A stretch of 64,000 bases of DNA from Augochlora pura (taxonomy: Eukaryota; Arthropoda; Insecta; Hymenoptera; Halictidae), in the NCBI RefSeq assembly GCF_028453695.1, contig NC_135777.1, positions 14,001,714 to 14,065,713 on the forward strand, written 5' to 3'. A program made the translations under genes and the position numbers. The notes beneath the pieces were generated by a model that ran no database searches, was not told the origin of the DNA, and saw nothing but the letters and a program-made list of their open reading frames with translations. Within the stretch, counting starts at the first letter, position 1, and each line of letters starts with the position of its first letter. This document shows positions 38,944 through 51,514 of the stretch, piece by piece.

Positions 38944-39942
38944 CTTCACGCGGAGCATGTCGCGCACCCTGGTCGCCTGACTTCTGCTTCTGTGTAGCTC
39001 GAGCTGCAACTCGAGGCACCTCTCCTGCCAATTAAGATCCTCCACGGCGGTCGAGTATCCATCGAAGCTCTTGGACGAGCCGTAAGCGGGTCTGCTCTCA
39101 AGCTTCTCCTTCTTGGCGTCCGAGCTCGCCGGAACGGCGGTGCTCCTCTGCTGCTCGAGGAACAGTCGGTTTTCCGTGAACACTCTGGCCGGGGTTGGTG
39201 GCTCCGGCTGCCTTCCGGAGAATGAGTACGCGCGGTCGAAGTGTTGCTGGGGCGTTCTCTGGGGCGAGGGCCCGGGGTCGAAGTTCGACCTGGCCCTGGC
39301 AAGGCCGGCGGCGTGCTGCTCCTTCTCGTATCCGTCGAAGTCGGTCTGCGCGGCGAACGTCCGTTTGTCCGCGTACTCCACGTGGCCGGACGGCTCGGAC
39401 GTGAAGTCGTACGGACTGCACTTTGGCTTGGTCTCCCTGAGCTCCACGTAACCGGCGCTCCTCGCCGCCTCCGAGAAACCTTTGTTCTCCTTCTGGAAGA
39501 GTAGATTCGGCACGTTCACGTACGGCGAGTCCCTGGTGTGCACCGGCGGCTGAAGGCTGCCACCGCTGCTGCCACCGCTGCCGCCACCGCTGCCGGTGCC
39601 GCTGGTGGCCCCGGGGGCCTGGTGGCCGGTCTGGGCTCCGTGCTGGCTGCTGTTCGCGTGTCTGGGCCGCGGCGGCGGGGCCGGCGCCTGCCGGAACTGC
39701 CTCGGCCACAGTCGGGGGCTCTCCGGTCCGCTCGGAAGCACTCGACTTGCCTCCGGTTGCCTGCGGGCCCCCGACTCGATCGGCCCGGCCGCCTGCACCA
39801 TCGTGCCCGACGCCTCGTGCGCCCGGACCCCCAGTCTAGGGCTGCACGGGGCCGAGCTCGAGCCGAAATCCGTCGCGAGCCGAGCGATCGGGTCCAGGAT
39901 CTGCGAGAGCCGCCGCGCCGGCGAGCCCCGAACCTCCTCCAT
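38944..39942 (-). CDS. PLEKHH1: PLEKHH1/max-1-like PH-MyTH4-FERM adaptor, first coding exon (N-terminal 333 residues)
   Basis: Members of this family (PLEKHH1/2 in vertebrates, MAX-1 in nematodes, where it acts in netrin-dependent axon guidance) have an N-terminal coiled coil followed by PH, MyTH4 and FERM domains. Residues 304-333 of this exon, beginning NWQERCLELQLEL and ending RVRDMLRVK, match the family's conserved coiled-coil start (DWQKRC... in PLEKHH1). Before it lies a long disordered, Pro/Ser/Arg-rich head with a Gly/Ser run at about residues 113-129 and motifs such as SPYVNVPNLLF and AGYVELRE, longer than in the vertebrate proteins. The ATG at 39942 is chosen because it is the first in frame, has A at -3 and G at +4, and the frame is closed by TAG at 40077-40075. 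The exon ends in phase 0 at AAG followed by GTGAGT (38943-38938). PH, MyTH4 and FERM exons are not in the window, so they must lie beyond position 1. The choice between PLEKHH1 and PLEKHH2 is not settled. Confidence 0.7.
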
Positions 39943-40212
39943 TCTGACTCGGCGCGCTGGCTGTCTGCGTCTGTCCTCCTCCGTGGTGGAAGCCGTTCCA
40001 GGCGAGCCCTCAGCGCATCGCTCCTCCAAGTCCACTGTCCCGAGTGTTACCTCAGCCTCCTCCGCCGCCTCCGCCTACTCCTTCTTGGCTCCTTCTCGAG
40101 GGATCACGTTGAAACGCGACAAGGAACTGGCGTCGCGGCCATCTCGGGGCGATCACGATCTCACGCGGTCCTGCGGGCATCCTCGATCACATCCTCAAGG
40201 CTCACCTGCGAC
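39943..40212 (-). promoter_or_regulatory. 5' leader part of the PLEKHH1-like coding exon, with uORFs
   Basis: The minus strand shows an acceptor TTGCAG at 40218-40213, so the exon would start at 40212 and carry 270 nt of leader before the ATG at 39942. The polypyrimidine tract is weak, so the acceptor is tentative. The leader holds at least two upstream ATGs. The first (40192) is followed at once by TGA, a start-stop element. The second (40180) opens a 42-codon frame ending at 40052. Both would be expected to lower initiation at the main start. Confidence 0.45.
40052..40180 (-). promoter_or_regulatory. Upstream ORF of 42 codons in the PLEKHH1-like leader
   Basis: ATG at 40180-40178 has A at -3 but C at +4. 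The frame runs 42 codons to TGA at 40054-40052, 109 nt before the main start. The peptide is basic in its middle (APRWPRRQF) and ends in a glycine run made by GGC/GGA codons. Whether it is translated cannot be told from sequence; the glycine tail probably only reflects the GGA-rich leader. Confidence 0.35.
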
Positions 40213-40625
40213 CTGCAACACAGAACTTCCTGTATACTACTCGTGCAAACTTCACCCAAATGCAAAACTTTCTACGGAAACTAGATGCGATGGTCGGGAA
40301 AAGAATACTGATCGAGTAGTCGCGGGATACAAGCGACCAATATCGACGCAATAATCTGACGCTGTTCCGCATCTTAATTGAGTTAAATCTTTACATGTTT
40401 TATTGAGATGCATAAAAAAAGTAACGTTTCTAGAAGAACTAGTAGGTTTAAACAAACAGATAAATGAAATTCGAAATGATTCTAAGCATACTCGATTATA
40501 TTTTTCTGACAACAGTTTCGCAGTTTGGATATTAAAGAATAAGAGCCAGGGATGCATTCTGGTGAGAGGGCTGTGATTGACCCCTCGACACTTGTCCCAG
40601 ACCATCAAGAAACAGGTATTTTTAA

Positions 40626-40752
40626 CACTTTGAACTAGAGGACTCCAGAGCGGAGCCATTTAAAATTTATCTTCATTGTCTCCATAACAGAACCCTCGTT
40701 TTTGAAAATAAAGTTTAAATCACTGCGCTGCAGAGCCTTCGAGTGCAAAGGG
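40626..40752. mobile_element. Short piggyBac-like MITE, 127 bp
   Basis: The left end TTAA-CACTTTGAACTAGAGG and the right end, reverse complement TTAG-CCCTTTGCACTCGAAGG, form inverted repeats. The left flank is an intact TTAA (40622-40625) and the right flank is CTAA (40753-40756), one change from TTAA. C(A/C)CTTTG next to TTAA is the hallmark of piggyBac-family termini. At this length it can only be a non-autonomous remnant. Confidence 0.45.
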
Positions 40753-41717
40753 CTAATTTTGACAATGATTCGCAGCACACCTTCCCAACATTCACAGTGT
40801 TCAACAACTCGCGATTTGTCAATTTGTCTTCGATTTCGCCTTATCGAAGGACGCAGCGCAGCCTCTTGGATCCAAGAAAGAAACATGGAACTTTGAAGCG
40901 CTCAACTTGGAAATAGAGTAACGAGACTTGTCTCCGTTCGTGGATAATCGGCCGGGATCGCGGGCTGCCTCGTCCGTCCAACTTCGAATCAGCCCGTATC
41001 CAATTTACGTCGCCGCATTAACGGGACACGTAATCGCCGCTGTCGCGGGCAGGTTGCGCGCTCTCTGGTACTCGCGACGACGAAGACAACAAGGACACTG
41101 CTCAGAGTGGAGTGACGCGATTCGGTTAACAGCACGGTCCAGTTAGCTCGATTTAATCGTTCCCGGGGAAGATGACTCGCGCGAGTCGAGTCTCGGGCAA
41201 CGGACAACGAGTTCCACGGGCTCGTTCGCGGACCGAGTTGACGAGGTTAGAGCAGGAAATGGAAGGGAGATATTAACTCGCGGCGAGTGTTTGCACTACT
41301 AAATTGAAAGCTGTAACTCTTTGGGGTGTCTCTCGGAGCGGCGCCTCTCCTCTTTCTCTCCTACCGTCTCGAGCCCTCTTTCATTTCCTTGCCGCGCTTC
41401 TTCGGTCGACTTGGCGTGACGAGGCGTAAAGAGAGGAGAGACGGCGCGGAAGGGAGAAAGAGGGGGAGGGAGAGAGCGAGAGAGAGAGAGAGGGCGTAGG
41501 AAAGGGAGCTTCGAGGACGAGAGAAGTACAGAGACCCGCGGGAACGACAACGACCGCGGCCGAGGAGGACGAAGACGCCGGCCAACGTCGACGCAGGGCT
41601 ACAAAGTTTATTTTAAGGTCGACACTAAAAGGGGCCAAATGAAAAACCGGATGGAGGGGTGGACCGCCGCCGCGCAACCTCCCGTTCTGCAATTACCGTC
41701 GGCGAAACGTTTTCCAC

Positions 41718-41730
41718 CGCCGCCGCCGCT

Positions 41731-41763
<33 letters not shown>

Positions 41764-41765
41764 GC
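41718..41765 (+). repeat. (CCG)n-(TCG)n-(CCG)n trinucleotide array
   Basis: GCC/GTC triplets: CCG units, then about nine TCG units, then CCG units again. The block changes unit without losing triplet register. Confidence 0.85.
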
Positions 41766-44700
41766 TGGCCTCTCGCAAACCTCTGGCAAACAAACGGTCA
41801 GGTCCCTCAACATACGGACGACCATCGCGCGCACTGCCAGCTATGAAATTGAACCGGCCCTACGCCCGCCCTTTCTTCCTTTGACGAGCAATTTGTTTGA
41901 GTAACGCTCAACGACGTCCAGAGACGGGACACTCGTTTCCCCGAGTTTCTCGTTTTCCTCGACTCTAAGAGGATTGCACCACGCGTCCTCGCGAAAGCCT
42001 TTTCCACATCCGCAAGCCTTCGTCGAGATGCTCGCGAGAAAAGTAGAGGAACCCGCGACAAGATCAATTATCGGCTCGACTGTGAAACTAAATAAGCGAA
42101 CGGCGCGGCGTGGCGCGGCAGCCGGCTGCGAAACGGATTCCGAATGGTTCGACGGAATAACCATGCAGACGGCACTCGCGCGATAGGATCGGTCGGCTCG
42201 CGAGTCAAATAACAAATAACGAGGGGCTTCTGGTGTTCGGGGATGCGTGAGAACTCGTAATCATCGTCTATTCACTTAAGATAGCCAGTCGATTCACGAA
42301 CCCGATACCCGCGGAGCCACGTAACCAACATACGTAAGCGAGAACTGGCTCCGATGAATGCGACGAATCAAGCACCGCGGCTCCAGACGCTCTAATATTT
42401 CAGAAATATCTTCGGCTAAGTTTTAGCCTCGGGAAGTACTGCTGCTCCATGCTGTGTTACCTTCGATACATTTATCGGATATGCAGTTGGAAATAAAAAG
42501 AAAGGCAGGTAGGCAAGCAGAGGGACGAGAAAGTAAAGTTTTGATCATTTTTTTAGGCGACAGGACTAGTCTGTTAGACAATGACTGTAATAAAAAATTT
42601 GTTTAAATCTTGCTATCACCGGAAATGATAAAAAAGTAAGAAATTCATGTTTTCCAACAGTTTTTATCTCAACCTGTAAAGAAAATTTAAAAAATGCATC
42701 TTTTAGACCTCGATATGTGCATGCTAAAAATTTCATCGGAATTATCATTTAAATTTTTCGAAAAACAATTAGATTGCAAACAAGAATACCGTCGAATAGA
42801 AATCAAGTGACGCGTGCAGCCATGACAGACCAATTCTACTTCCCGTCATACAACGAGCCAAGCGAATTGACGCTTCTCAACCACGGTTTTCTCAACAAAA
42901 TGATTCTTCTTTTCCGACTTACTTCTATACACCTCAAATAAGTGCTGCTGCTCTAAAGTGCAATGCTATCATTGATTTCGCAAAGAAGGCTCAATCTCAC
43001 ATTTTCTATATTGTGTTTGTCCCCGTTCACGATGCGATATAGTAGATGAAACCTCGTCAAGGTTTTCGTCGCTTGGACACCGCGAGATATTCAAATTGGA
43101 TTTATCGTCCGACATCCTGTACCAGTGGGGCAAATCGAAACTAAACATTACGCGTATCCTGGTGAGTCATGCTACTGTTCGAGTTTCGTGCGTGCCAAGG
43201 ACAACGCGGAGGATCCTTGCCAATGTTCGATACCCGACGGGCTACTCTGTCGCCGACGAATCATGCCAACTAGTCTGACGCCCAATCAAACGATCATTGA
43301 AGCAACGCGATCGGGAGCCGAGCTGCTCGTCGCCGGGATCCGACCGGCCCGGTTCGGCCCGCTTTGAGCCCGATTCATTCTCCGACGCTCATTCATTCTT
43401 GCTCACTTTCACTCACCTTCGCTCGCTCGATCATTCAATCATACCTGCTCCCTTTCTCTTTCCCTCTCCGCGACGCGTTCTCAGTTTCACAGCCGCTACG
43501 GCGCGGTAAACGCGAGCCGACTCGGGCCGCGCTTTTATTCCGATAGGTCTTTAGCCGATTTCCATGGGAGCACCTGGGCCACGTCGCGCGCTCGTAAAAC
43601 CCGCTCGAGGACTTTTCCGTCGAGACCCCACCGCGAATACGTACCCAAGAGCGATTCTCGCGATCGTATAGTGCTCGATTTTCACAATAAGCTAGCCTAA
43701 GTAATCTCTATGCGTAACAACATTCAAATTGGTGTTATTTTTTTTAAGTAGGTAATCTGGAACGATGTGCAAAAGAAATTGGATAAAATTTTTGACTAAA
43801 AATTTAATTTTCTAGGAGGAACATGGCCATCTTCAAACTACATAGAGGACGTGATTTATTTTCAACTTTGCATGCGACTAAGTCCGCAATAGCTTAAAAA
43901 AAGAAGAATGCTGTTTATTTCGTACAATAATAACACATAAATTGATGAAAAGAAGAATTGTTTTAAGGGAAAAGCCTGTATGTGCCACGTCTTGGATGTA
44001 GAGCGAACTGAAAGCACTTCGAGCACCATACTATCGCAAATTCCTGAAATTTATTAAAACTGATAGGCAAATACTTATTACTGTTTATAAATTGTCTAAA
44101 ATTGTATAAAAGGTTAAAGGGCCTCAGACATATGACATAATAGAAGTATACACATATATACATTAAATAAAAAACAAAACTTGTTCACATAGGTCTTAGT
44201 AATTTTGATTGAAGTTACCGTGAATCATTTATCTCTTCGCTCAACAAATTTTAAATAATCTCAAATATAAGCTATTAAAAATAATTCTGACTTTTTGCAA
44301 AATTGACCGCTGTGCATCGTCGCCCGGGAAGATTCGGCCGACACCGACGTCGCCCGGGCAATATCGGCCCGATCATTAGAAGATACTCGGGCCGGTTACT
44401 AGCTCGTTGGGAGCCCGGGTCACGCGGCGTTCCGCCGTCGTAAAACCGAACCGCCGCGCCGATCGCAAACTGGCGGCGAGCCTCGCCTCCAGCTCGGTCT
44501 GTCCCGGAACTTTCCCGTGGATTCTCTGGGAAAAAGGGTCGCGGGAAGTTTCCCAAAGTCCGCGCCCGGATCGGGACCACTGGCCGATCGACCAACTTTT
44601 CTTCGGCTAGGAATTTCCGGTGTGCCCGCGTCGAACGATCGCTCGTGCGATTTATATTCCGCCGCATCGCAGGACGATTGAAACTTCCGCTGACCGGCCG

Positions 44701-47700
44701 AACTTCGCCGAACAAGCATCTCTTTGATTCTGCGAGGCCTCGGAGCGTTTTTCGCGCGCGAAAACAAACCGTGGTCTCGCTTCCCTCCCCCGGCTGACGA
44801 GCGAGGGAAACTTGTAATTACATCGAATAAGGGCTGCAGGAGTCCCATCCGGCGGGAAGTTCGGTCCCCGCGGACCCACGCCCGATATTTTACCCGGCCT
44901 GGTCTCGCGGCTCCTCCGTGCTTGCCCTTTCTACCCGCAATTAGCATCTCCGATGTATTCGCGTCACGTATCCGCGGGATAGTTTCTTCGCACGCGACTC
45001 CAAGCGGAGACGTTCTTTTCTGCTCGGTGCGTGTGTGCGAATGGCCGGCCGCGCCGCGCCGCTGAAATTGCACGGGAAGCAACACGATGGGGCGGATAGA
45101 ATGAGAAATAGAAACATCTTTGACGGCCGAGGAATGCCTGGCTACTCGCGACGCCAACTCCGTCCTGGAAATTCGTCTCTTTGCGTTCCTACTTCGATGG
45201 CCAATGGAACTTGCTTAGGCGCAATGGAACTTTGCGCATCTATTGCGAGTAGCGCGAATTTTTTTACGGTAACCTACCACCCCGGCGAGGAGAATAGACC
45301 TCGCGTTGGAAAATAAAGTTGTCTCATAGCATTTTATAACCGGCTCGGGGTCTACGACTTTTGGAAATTCGATACAAAAGTTGCCAACATTTTTAGTTTG
45401 TCCTTAATTATTACGCAGCTGTCGTAACATTGGTGTGGAATAAATTATGTTGTACGGTTAGTCTTACTTCCATTAAACAGCAACATAAGTAATCGCGTAA
45501 TTAAACCAGAACTTATAGTACAAGCGGCACAGAAATTCATTTTTTACTCTTGTCAAAGTGGCATTTCGTTTTACGTATGTTTATTTTCATACCGTCAAGT
45601 AATCATGTAAACTATATATAAATAAACGCAGAATCTTTTATTTTTTAATTCTTGTAAATTTCGACAGCAGCGTAACGGTTTTTATTTAAATTGAACATTG
45701 TATAGCAAAATAACAATTTTTGCAAAATTTACTCCAAATTGCAGATACTTATTTTCATAAAGTCTTCAGAGTGTTAAGATTTAAGATCTCGCTGACGAGA
45801 TAATAAAATTCAGAAAGATGAATACAGGTGCTGTTAAATAGGAATCGGCCAATGAGTCTGGCAATGACCTACCTGATCTACTTCTTCTAAATGCTAGAGC
45901 AGGCATGTGCAACCTATGAGCCACTGGCCACCAAATGACGCTATTATAATTTGTCAAATGACATAAAAGTTGTCAATAAAAATGATCTTATTCGCTCAAA
46001 GGCTGTTTTAAAATAAAAATATCATTGACCCGAAACGTTTTTCCGATAATCACATTTTGATTGAATTCGACCATATAATAAAACCTTGAACATCTTGAAA
46101 ACGAAGAGTCTACCTTTTCCGCTGGTAACACCAGTTTGAAAAACATCGTAAATCAGGCCATTTTCCGTCAATTCGCTGTAACATCTCCGTAACATCTCAC
46201 GAACTCGTAACGCCTCCGAATAAAAATCTTCTGTAAAACTTTAATAGGTACGTGCTGACCCAGACTCCGGCAACACGGAATCCAGCAGTTAACCGGAGAC
46301 TACAGCCTGCTCCTCGCAATAATCGTAGCGATACGCTTCCCGAACTTGAATCGTCGAATTACGCGAGTCTTTGACTGGCAGTGGTGGACCAAACGGCGAA
46401 TAGAATCTACAGGAAAGACTTATTAGAGGGGGAGCAGGACGTGGAACACGCCGGTGTCACGTAATCGGACAAGTGGAGCTCTTTTCAGGCGTCGAAGACT
46501 GCTAGATCGTGGCAGCCTCGCCTCCGGTAGAATTCGAAGAAGCGACTGAAGGAAGAGGATGAGAAGGATGACGAGGAGTAGGAGACAGAGGAGATGGGGG
46601 AGGAGGTGGAGGCAGCGTTTGCATACAGGGTGTCGAATAAATTTCCTCGACGAAGCAGGCGCGGTCGTCCGTCTGCTCGAGTCGCGGAAAGAATCAGATT
46701 CATTCTGCGGGGATCTATCCGGGCATAAATAATACATAACAGGGGAGATACAGCGACGTCGACTCGCGGAAAAAGGGGAGGAACGTCGCGTTGGGGGAGA
46801 ACGAGGAACCTGAGACACGTCGATACGGTGGAAACCGCGACGTTTCGAGACACCGTGATTTTCCGAGGGGAGAGCAGACGAGCGTTCCGTCGCGTTAAGG
46901 TGTCCGTTGACGTTTTGTCCGATTTAGAAACTGGAGCTCCGTTGAGTTTCACGGAGGTGGACGAATCGAATTCGACCGGGTGAATTTCACGGAGGCCGCA
47001 TACGAACGGCCGCAACCGATCGGCGACACTTAATTCTTAATCGTAATAAAATTACGTATTCATAGAAGGTCGGTGTGTCCTTTTTAAGCTCGGCTTCACC
47101 CTCGTTCCGGCGCCGGTAGGCCTACACCGCGACCCGACCACGTGTACCTTCATAATGCCCGAGCGCATATATATGTATGTAGAGGAGTCGGCAGCTAGTG
47201 GTCCCGTAGAGTCCATGAATAAATTTCGAATTAACTTTCGAACGGTTTTCGCGTTATACGAGGCGCGACGGAAGCCCTCTTCAATCTGGCCCGGCTCTCC
47301 TTGGAGAGGCTGCCGTTATAATGCGGAGGGTCCCATACCCTTTTCCCGCCGAACCGGAGACGAAGAAAGAGTGCTCGAAAGGAGGACAAACCGAAATTTC
47401 GACTCGCACCGAAAACGCCCCGACCCATTGTCGGCCGGCGAACGAGCCACGGCCCGGCATCGAATTAATCGAAGGCAATTCCCGAATAGAATCATCAATA
47501 ACTCCGGCCTCGAAATTAACCGAGCGTCCTCGCAGCCGCGCGGTCATAAATCACGCGCATTCAAACTCCAAACCACCTCTAACAAGCCCCCAATTCTTCT
47601 CGCATTAAAAGGGAGCCGGGCCCCGGCCGATCAGACCTCGACAATGTAACCACGTGTCCGAGCGGTCCCCGGAATCGCGGGCCCACGAAAAGAAGATGTT

Positions 47701-50700
47701 ATCGGAGGATAGCGGGGAACAGCGTGCCGCCGTGTTCTTCGTTTCCACGCAGTCCTATCGGTCGCAACAAAGTGCGATGCCGCTGGCGGAAGGGTCTGCG
47801 AGACTGTACGCGCAATTACTGTTACGTGGATCGATGCTGGAGAGAGAGTATCGCCGCACAAGGGGACCACACATCGATTCGAGAGAAACAACCAGAACCT
47901 CTCTCGACACCCGATCGTGGCTTCGGGAGGAGCCGACTTCCGATCACCTAGCTTATTCCCTCCGCCCGTGGTTCCAAGAACGTAAACGAGTTTTAATGGA
48001 TCCATTTGGCCGAGAGTGATTAACCGAACGCGATGGGTCGAAAGCTTTCTCTAATTCCTTCCTGGGTCTAATCAGACAACTGATACGGTAGAGCAACACG
48101 TTGGAAAATTAAGAGGTTTGTTAGGATTGATCCCAACCTGCACTTCATTGCGCTTCCTCTGGCTACGGAGACTTACTAAGGGAACCCGAGGAACGCAGTC
48201 AGTCACTTAAAATTCTTTCCTACTAAAATTGTTTTTCCCACGATGTTATCGAGTAAATGATTTTCTGTAGTTGCACACGTATATCACATTGGAATACGTT
48301 AACTACGTTTGTAACTGTTGTCTTTTGAATAAACATCTTTTACTTATCGAACAATACTCACTGCAGGATGGAGCAGACAGCTGACTGAAGTCATCAAAAC
48401 TTGGTGAAGTGGATGGAAATCGTTTGATGAAAGATTCAAGTTGTCAAGGAGAATGGAATTCAAACTTCAATTGATATTCGGAGTTAACTCTTTAATAGAT
48501 CAAAGTATATTACTGAAATTTACCATTAATGCTAGGTCTAAGGAGCACTAAGCGCAACTATTTTAAATCACAATGGAACAAATTAAATTGCCCATAAATG
48601 TATAAGAATCGTAAATTACAAATTTTGATACATATTATTTCGAAGCGTTTCGGAAACCCAATATTAATAAAGGCTTCGATGCATAATCTGAGTCACCGAG
48701 GAAAATGTTGCCGGTGCTCTAATAAATGCTTGTTCGTAAAGGGTTAGATTTCCAACGGCTACGAAACTTAAACCCATCATTAGCACCGATTACGAGTTGA
48801 ACCGTCATCTATCTCTATCTCTGACGTAATTTTCCCCTTTTGTACGAAATGCGAGCAATCTAATGGAAACCAAACACTTTCGAGGACCATCGGCAGAGCG
48901 TACGTCATCGTACCCCGAATCGCGATCCGATATCTTCTGCAAACCGTAGCCAGGCGCCTCTCGGCGGCCTCTCCGTGGCCAACGCAGTGTCAGAAGATGA
49001 GGCATCGTTGAAAACGGCGGGAGCGCGAGCGCCGGGGCGACTTTGCGCAAACAATAGTTAGCGGAACGACGGCGGTAAGATTGAAAGCTCGCGGGCGAAG
49101 ACCTAGATCCCTTGTCCCCGAGTAGCCGGGATTCGTAAAGTTGCCGGTGGTCGGAGTTAATGTTCCCGGTCGGCGTTGAACACGGAGGAAACGCGGTCGT
49201 GGGCCGGATTTTATCGGGGTGATTTACGTGTTTCGAGTAGGTATTCAGATTTATACGGCGGAACTCGGCGTTATTGCGGCCGTATATCCTGTCCTGTGTA
49301 TCCAGAGGGCCCCTGGCCGTCGCGTCGCGTCGCGGAGCCGGGCAGAACGCCGCGCGCCACGCCGCCTCCGAGGAGCGTTTCTTTCATGGGAACGACAATC
49401 CGAAAAGCACACGATATCGCGCGGAAAAAGATATCGCCTGCTCGTAAAACCGGCGATATTACGCGGACCGAAGCGGGAGGCAAAGAGTTCGGGGGCCGTT
49501 CGACGCCCGGGACGCGTTACCTCCTCGGCGGCGAGCGGACAGCTCCGAGCGGCGGGAGGTGGCGCCCGGAGTCCGCGTAAAATCAAGCCGCGTCGATACT
49601 CCCATACGCCGATAGATTTAGAGCGTAGTGATAATAAAACGCGCGGGATACGAGCGTTGCATGGGTGCTTTATTAAATCGGCCCGCCTCGCGGAGACTCC
49701 GGGATCGATACCGGCGCCGAGGAGCGCCCGCGTTTCTTCGTTTGCCGAGGAGCAGAAACGCGCGTTCCTTCGCGGCCGGCTGGTCAGTCGCGGAGGATAA
49801 AAATACGCGTTACGCTGACGTAACGGCGTAACACGAGCGAGCCCGGCATCGCGAGGATCGTTATCGATTACGGGAGCGAGTTGCGTAACCAGCTACGCCG
49901 GCCTTCCCTTGTATCGCGCGCGTTCCAACTCGAAAGCGATTTTTTCCGTTTTCGTTCAAACGGAACGCCGCGGATAGATTGCGATTCCTGTCGAATATAA
50001 TAGCCCTGCTCTCGAGTTGCAGGCCGCTTTCGCTGCGCTTTCGGCGTGGACCCCCCCCGCCACGCAGCCTTAAATCTTCCGGCTCGATGGGGTACGAAGC
50101 CTCCGATCTGAGATAACAAACACATATCGCGATCACGAGTCGAGGCAGGTCGGGAATTAGAGCCTGATCTCGTTCGGACCGGTAGAATGTTTCTCTAACC
50201 GTAAGTACAGCAGCGGATAAAACCATTAAGACGAAAAGAAAAATGGAAAAGAATTGGGAAAATGCACCGTGGTTGCAATTTTTCTACTTTTCACATATCT
50301 CAGTCTATCGGAAGAAATACAATTATACTTCGATTCGGCCGAGAATAATATTCTTTGCCAAACCTGTCTTGTTCAATGTTTATGAGACTTAGCAGATACG
50401 AGCCTCATTTTTTGATTTGTATTGATCAGTGGTGAGTTCCCACACGATCTTCTTGCTCTCAATTGAAAATTTTACAACCGTCTCCTGAATGTATCAACAC
50501 TGATTTGTATATCATTATTTAAAATTATTTCAACTGTAATATTACTTGCAGAATAAGGAAAGACTGCCACCTTTTTGTCGGTCAGAATAAAAGCCGATCT
50601 TTAACAATATGTACCACGCTTTCTTCCAAGTAGCTTCTGATCGGTCAACAACAGATTCTGGTTCAGGACACGTGTCCCGCTGGTTATACATATAGTCTTA

Positions 50701-51455
50701 CGACTTGTTCCCTTTCGTTAAGTAGTAAGTTCCATGATTTACCCGTACATTTCTGCTCGGTAAATGAACATAAATCATCCAGAAGCATATTAAACACGGA
50801 TTTTAATACTTGTACACTAAAAACAACGCAGGAATTTCCGAAGCGTTTCTCGCTAGAAACGGATCGTCGTAAACCGATGTCCCCCGTTCGTGAAAGCCAG
50901 GAAGCCGGAAACATAAAGACAACTGTCACGCTTAAATTTCGCAGCCATATGTGTGAGATTAAGAAAGTGAAACGCGCGTCTGCGCATTTAGAAACTAGAG
51001 AAACTAAATGAACAAGCGAAAATCCTACAATACGGTGTATTATTGAAATTGAAATTCATCGCCTCGGATTTATAACCGCTAACGCGAGTAAGAGGTTTTC
51101 GGAACACGTGGCCGCGATACGGAAAGAGGTCTCCGCTCGATCGCGCCTGTTACTCGAGAATCGTAACTCGATTTCTCCTCGGGTACGAACAAAAAAAAAA
51201 GAGAAAAATTGGAAGGTATGAGAAAATTACGGTGGTTGAATTACTTAACAAGAGAAAAGACGGAATAAGCTAAAAATGTTTGCGAGGTGACCTTCGTAGC
51301 TCGAGGACGGGACGAGATAACGAGAGCTTGGTTATTATGTCGCAAACAATTTGAACGCGCCGCCGAGACTTCGGGAACAAGATAAAATTATCCCTCAGCA
51401 GCGGCGTCTCTTCGCGAAATTCTTAAATGGGCTGCGATTCTCCAGGAATTGTGGC

Positions 51456-51514
51456 CGACGACGGACGACGGACGACGGACGACGGACGACGGACGACGCG
51501 ACGCGACGCGACGC
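51456..51514 (+). repeat. GACGACG heptamer array followed by GACGC pentamers
   Basis: About five to six perfect 7-bp units (ACGGACG register) run from 51456 and pass directly into three to four GACGC units up to 51514. Two different unit lengths sharing GACG are adjacent. Confidence 0.85.

Noticed and set aside
39943..40035. Extension of the PLEKHH1-like protein upstream of the ATG at 39942
   Set aside because: The frame stays open to 40074 but contains only a GTG, no ATG, and is closed by TAG at 40077-40075, so the extra residues are most likely leader.
39098..40354. Long frames on both strands over 39.1-40.35 kb other than the PLEKHH1-like one
   Set aside because: They are shadows of the PLEKHH1-like coding exon, whose high GC content keeps other frames open; only the chosen frame has the family coiled-coil motif and the donor in register.
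44420..45157. Minus-strand open frame of 245 codons
   Set aside because: Arg/Gly/Ser-rich translation of CpG-rich DNA with competing frames on both strands; no motif and no splice context.
45900..45950. hAT-like end resembling GCATGTGCAACCTATGAGCC
   Set aside because: No matching inverted end or 8-bp target duplication was found on either side.
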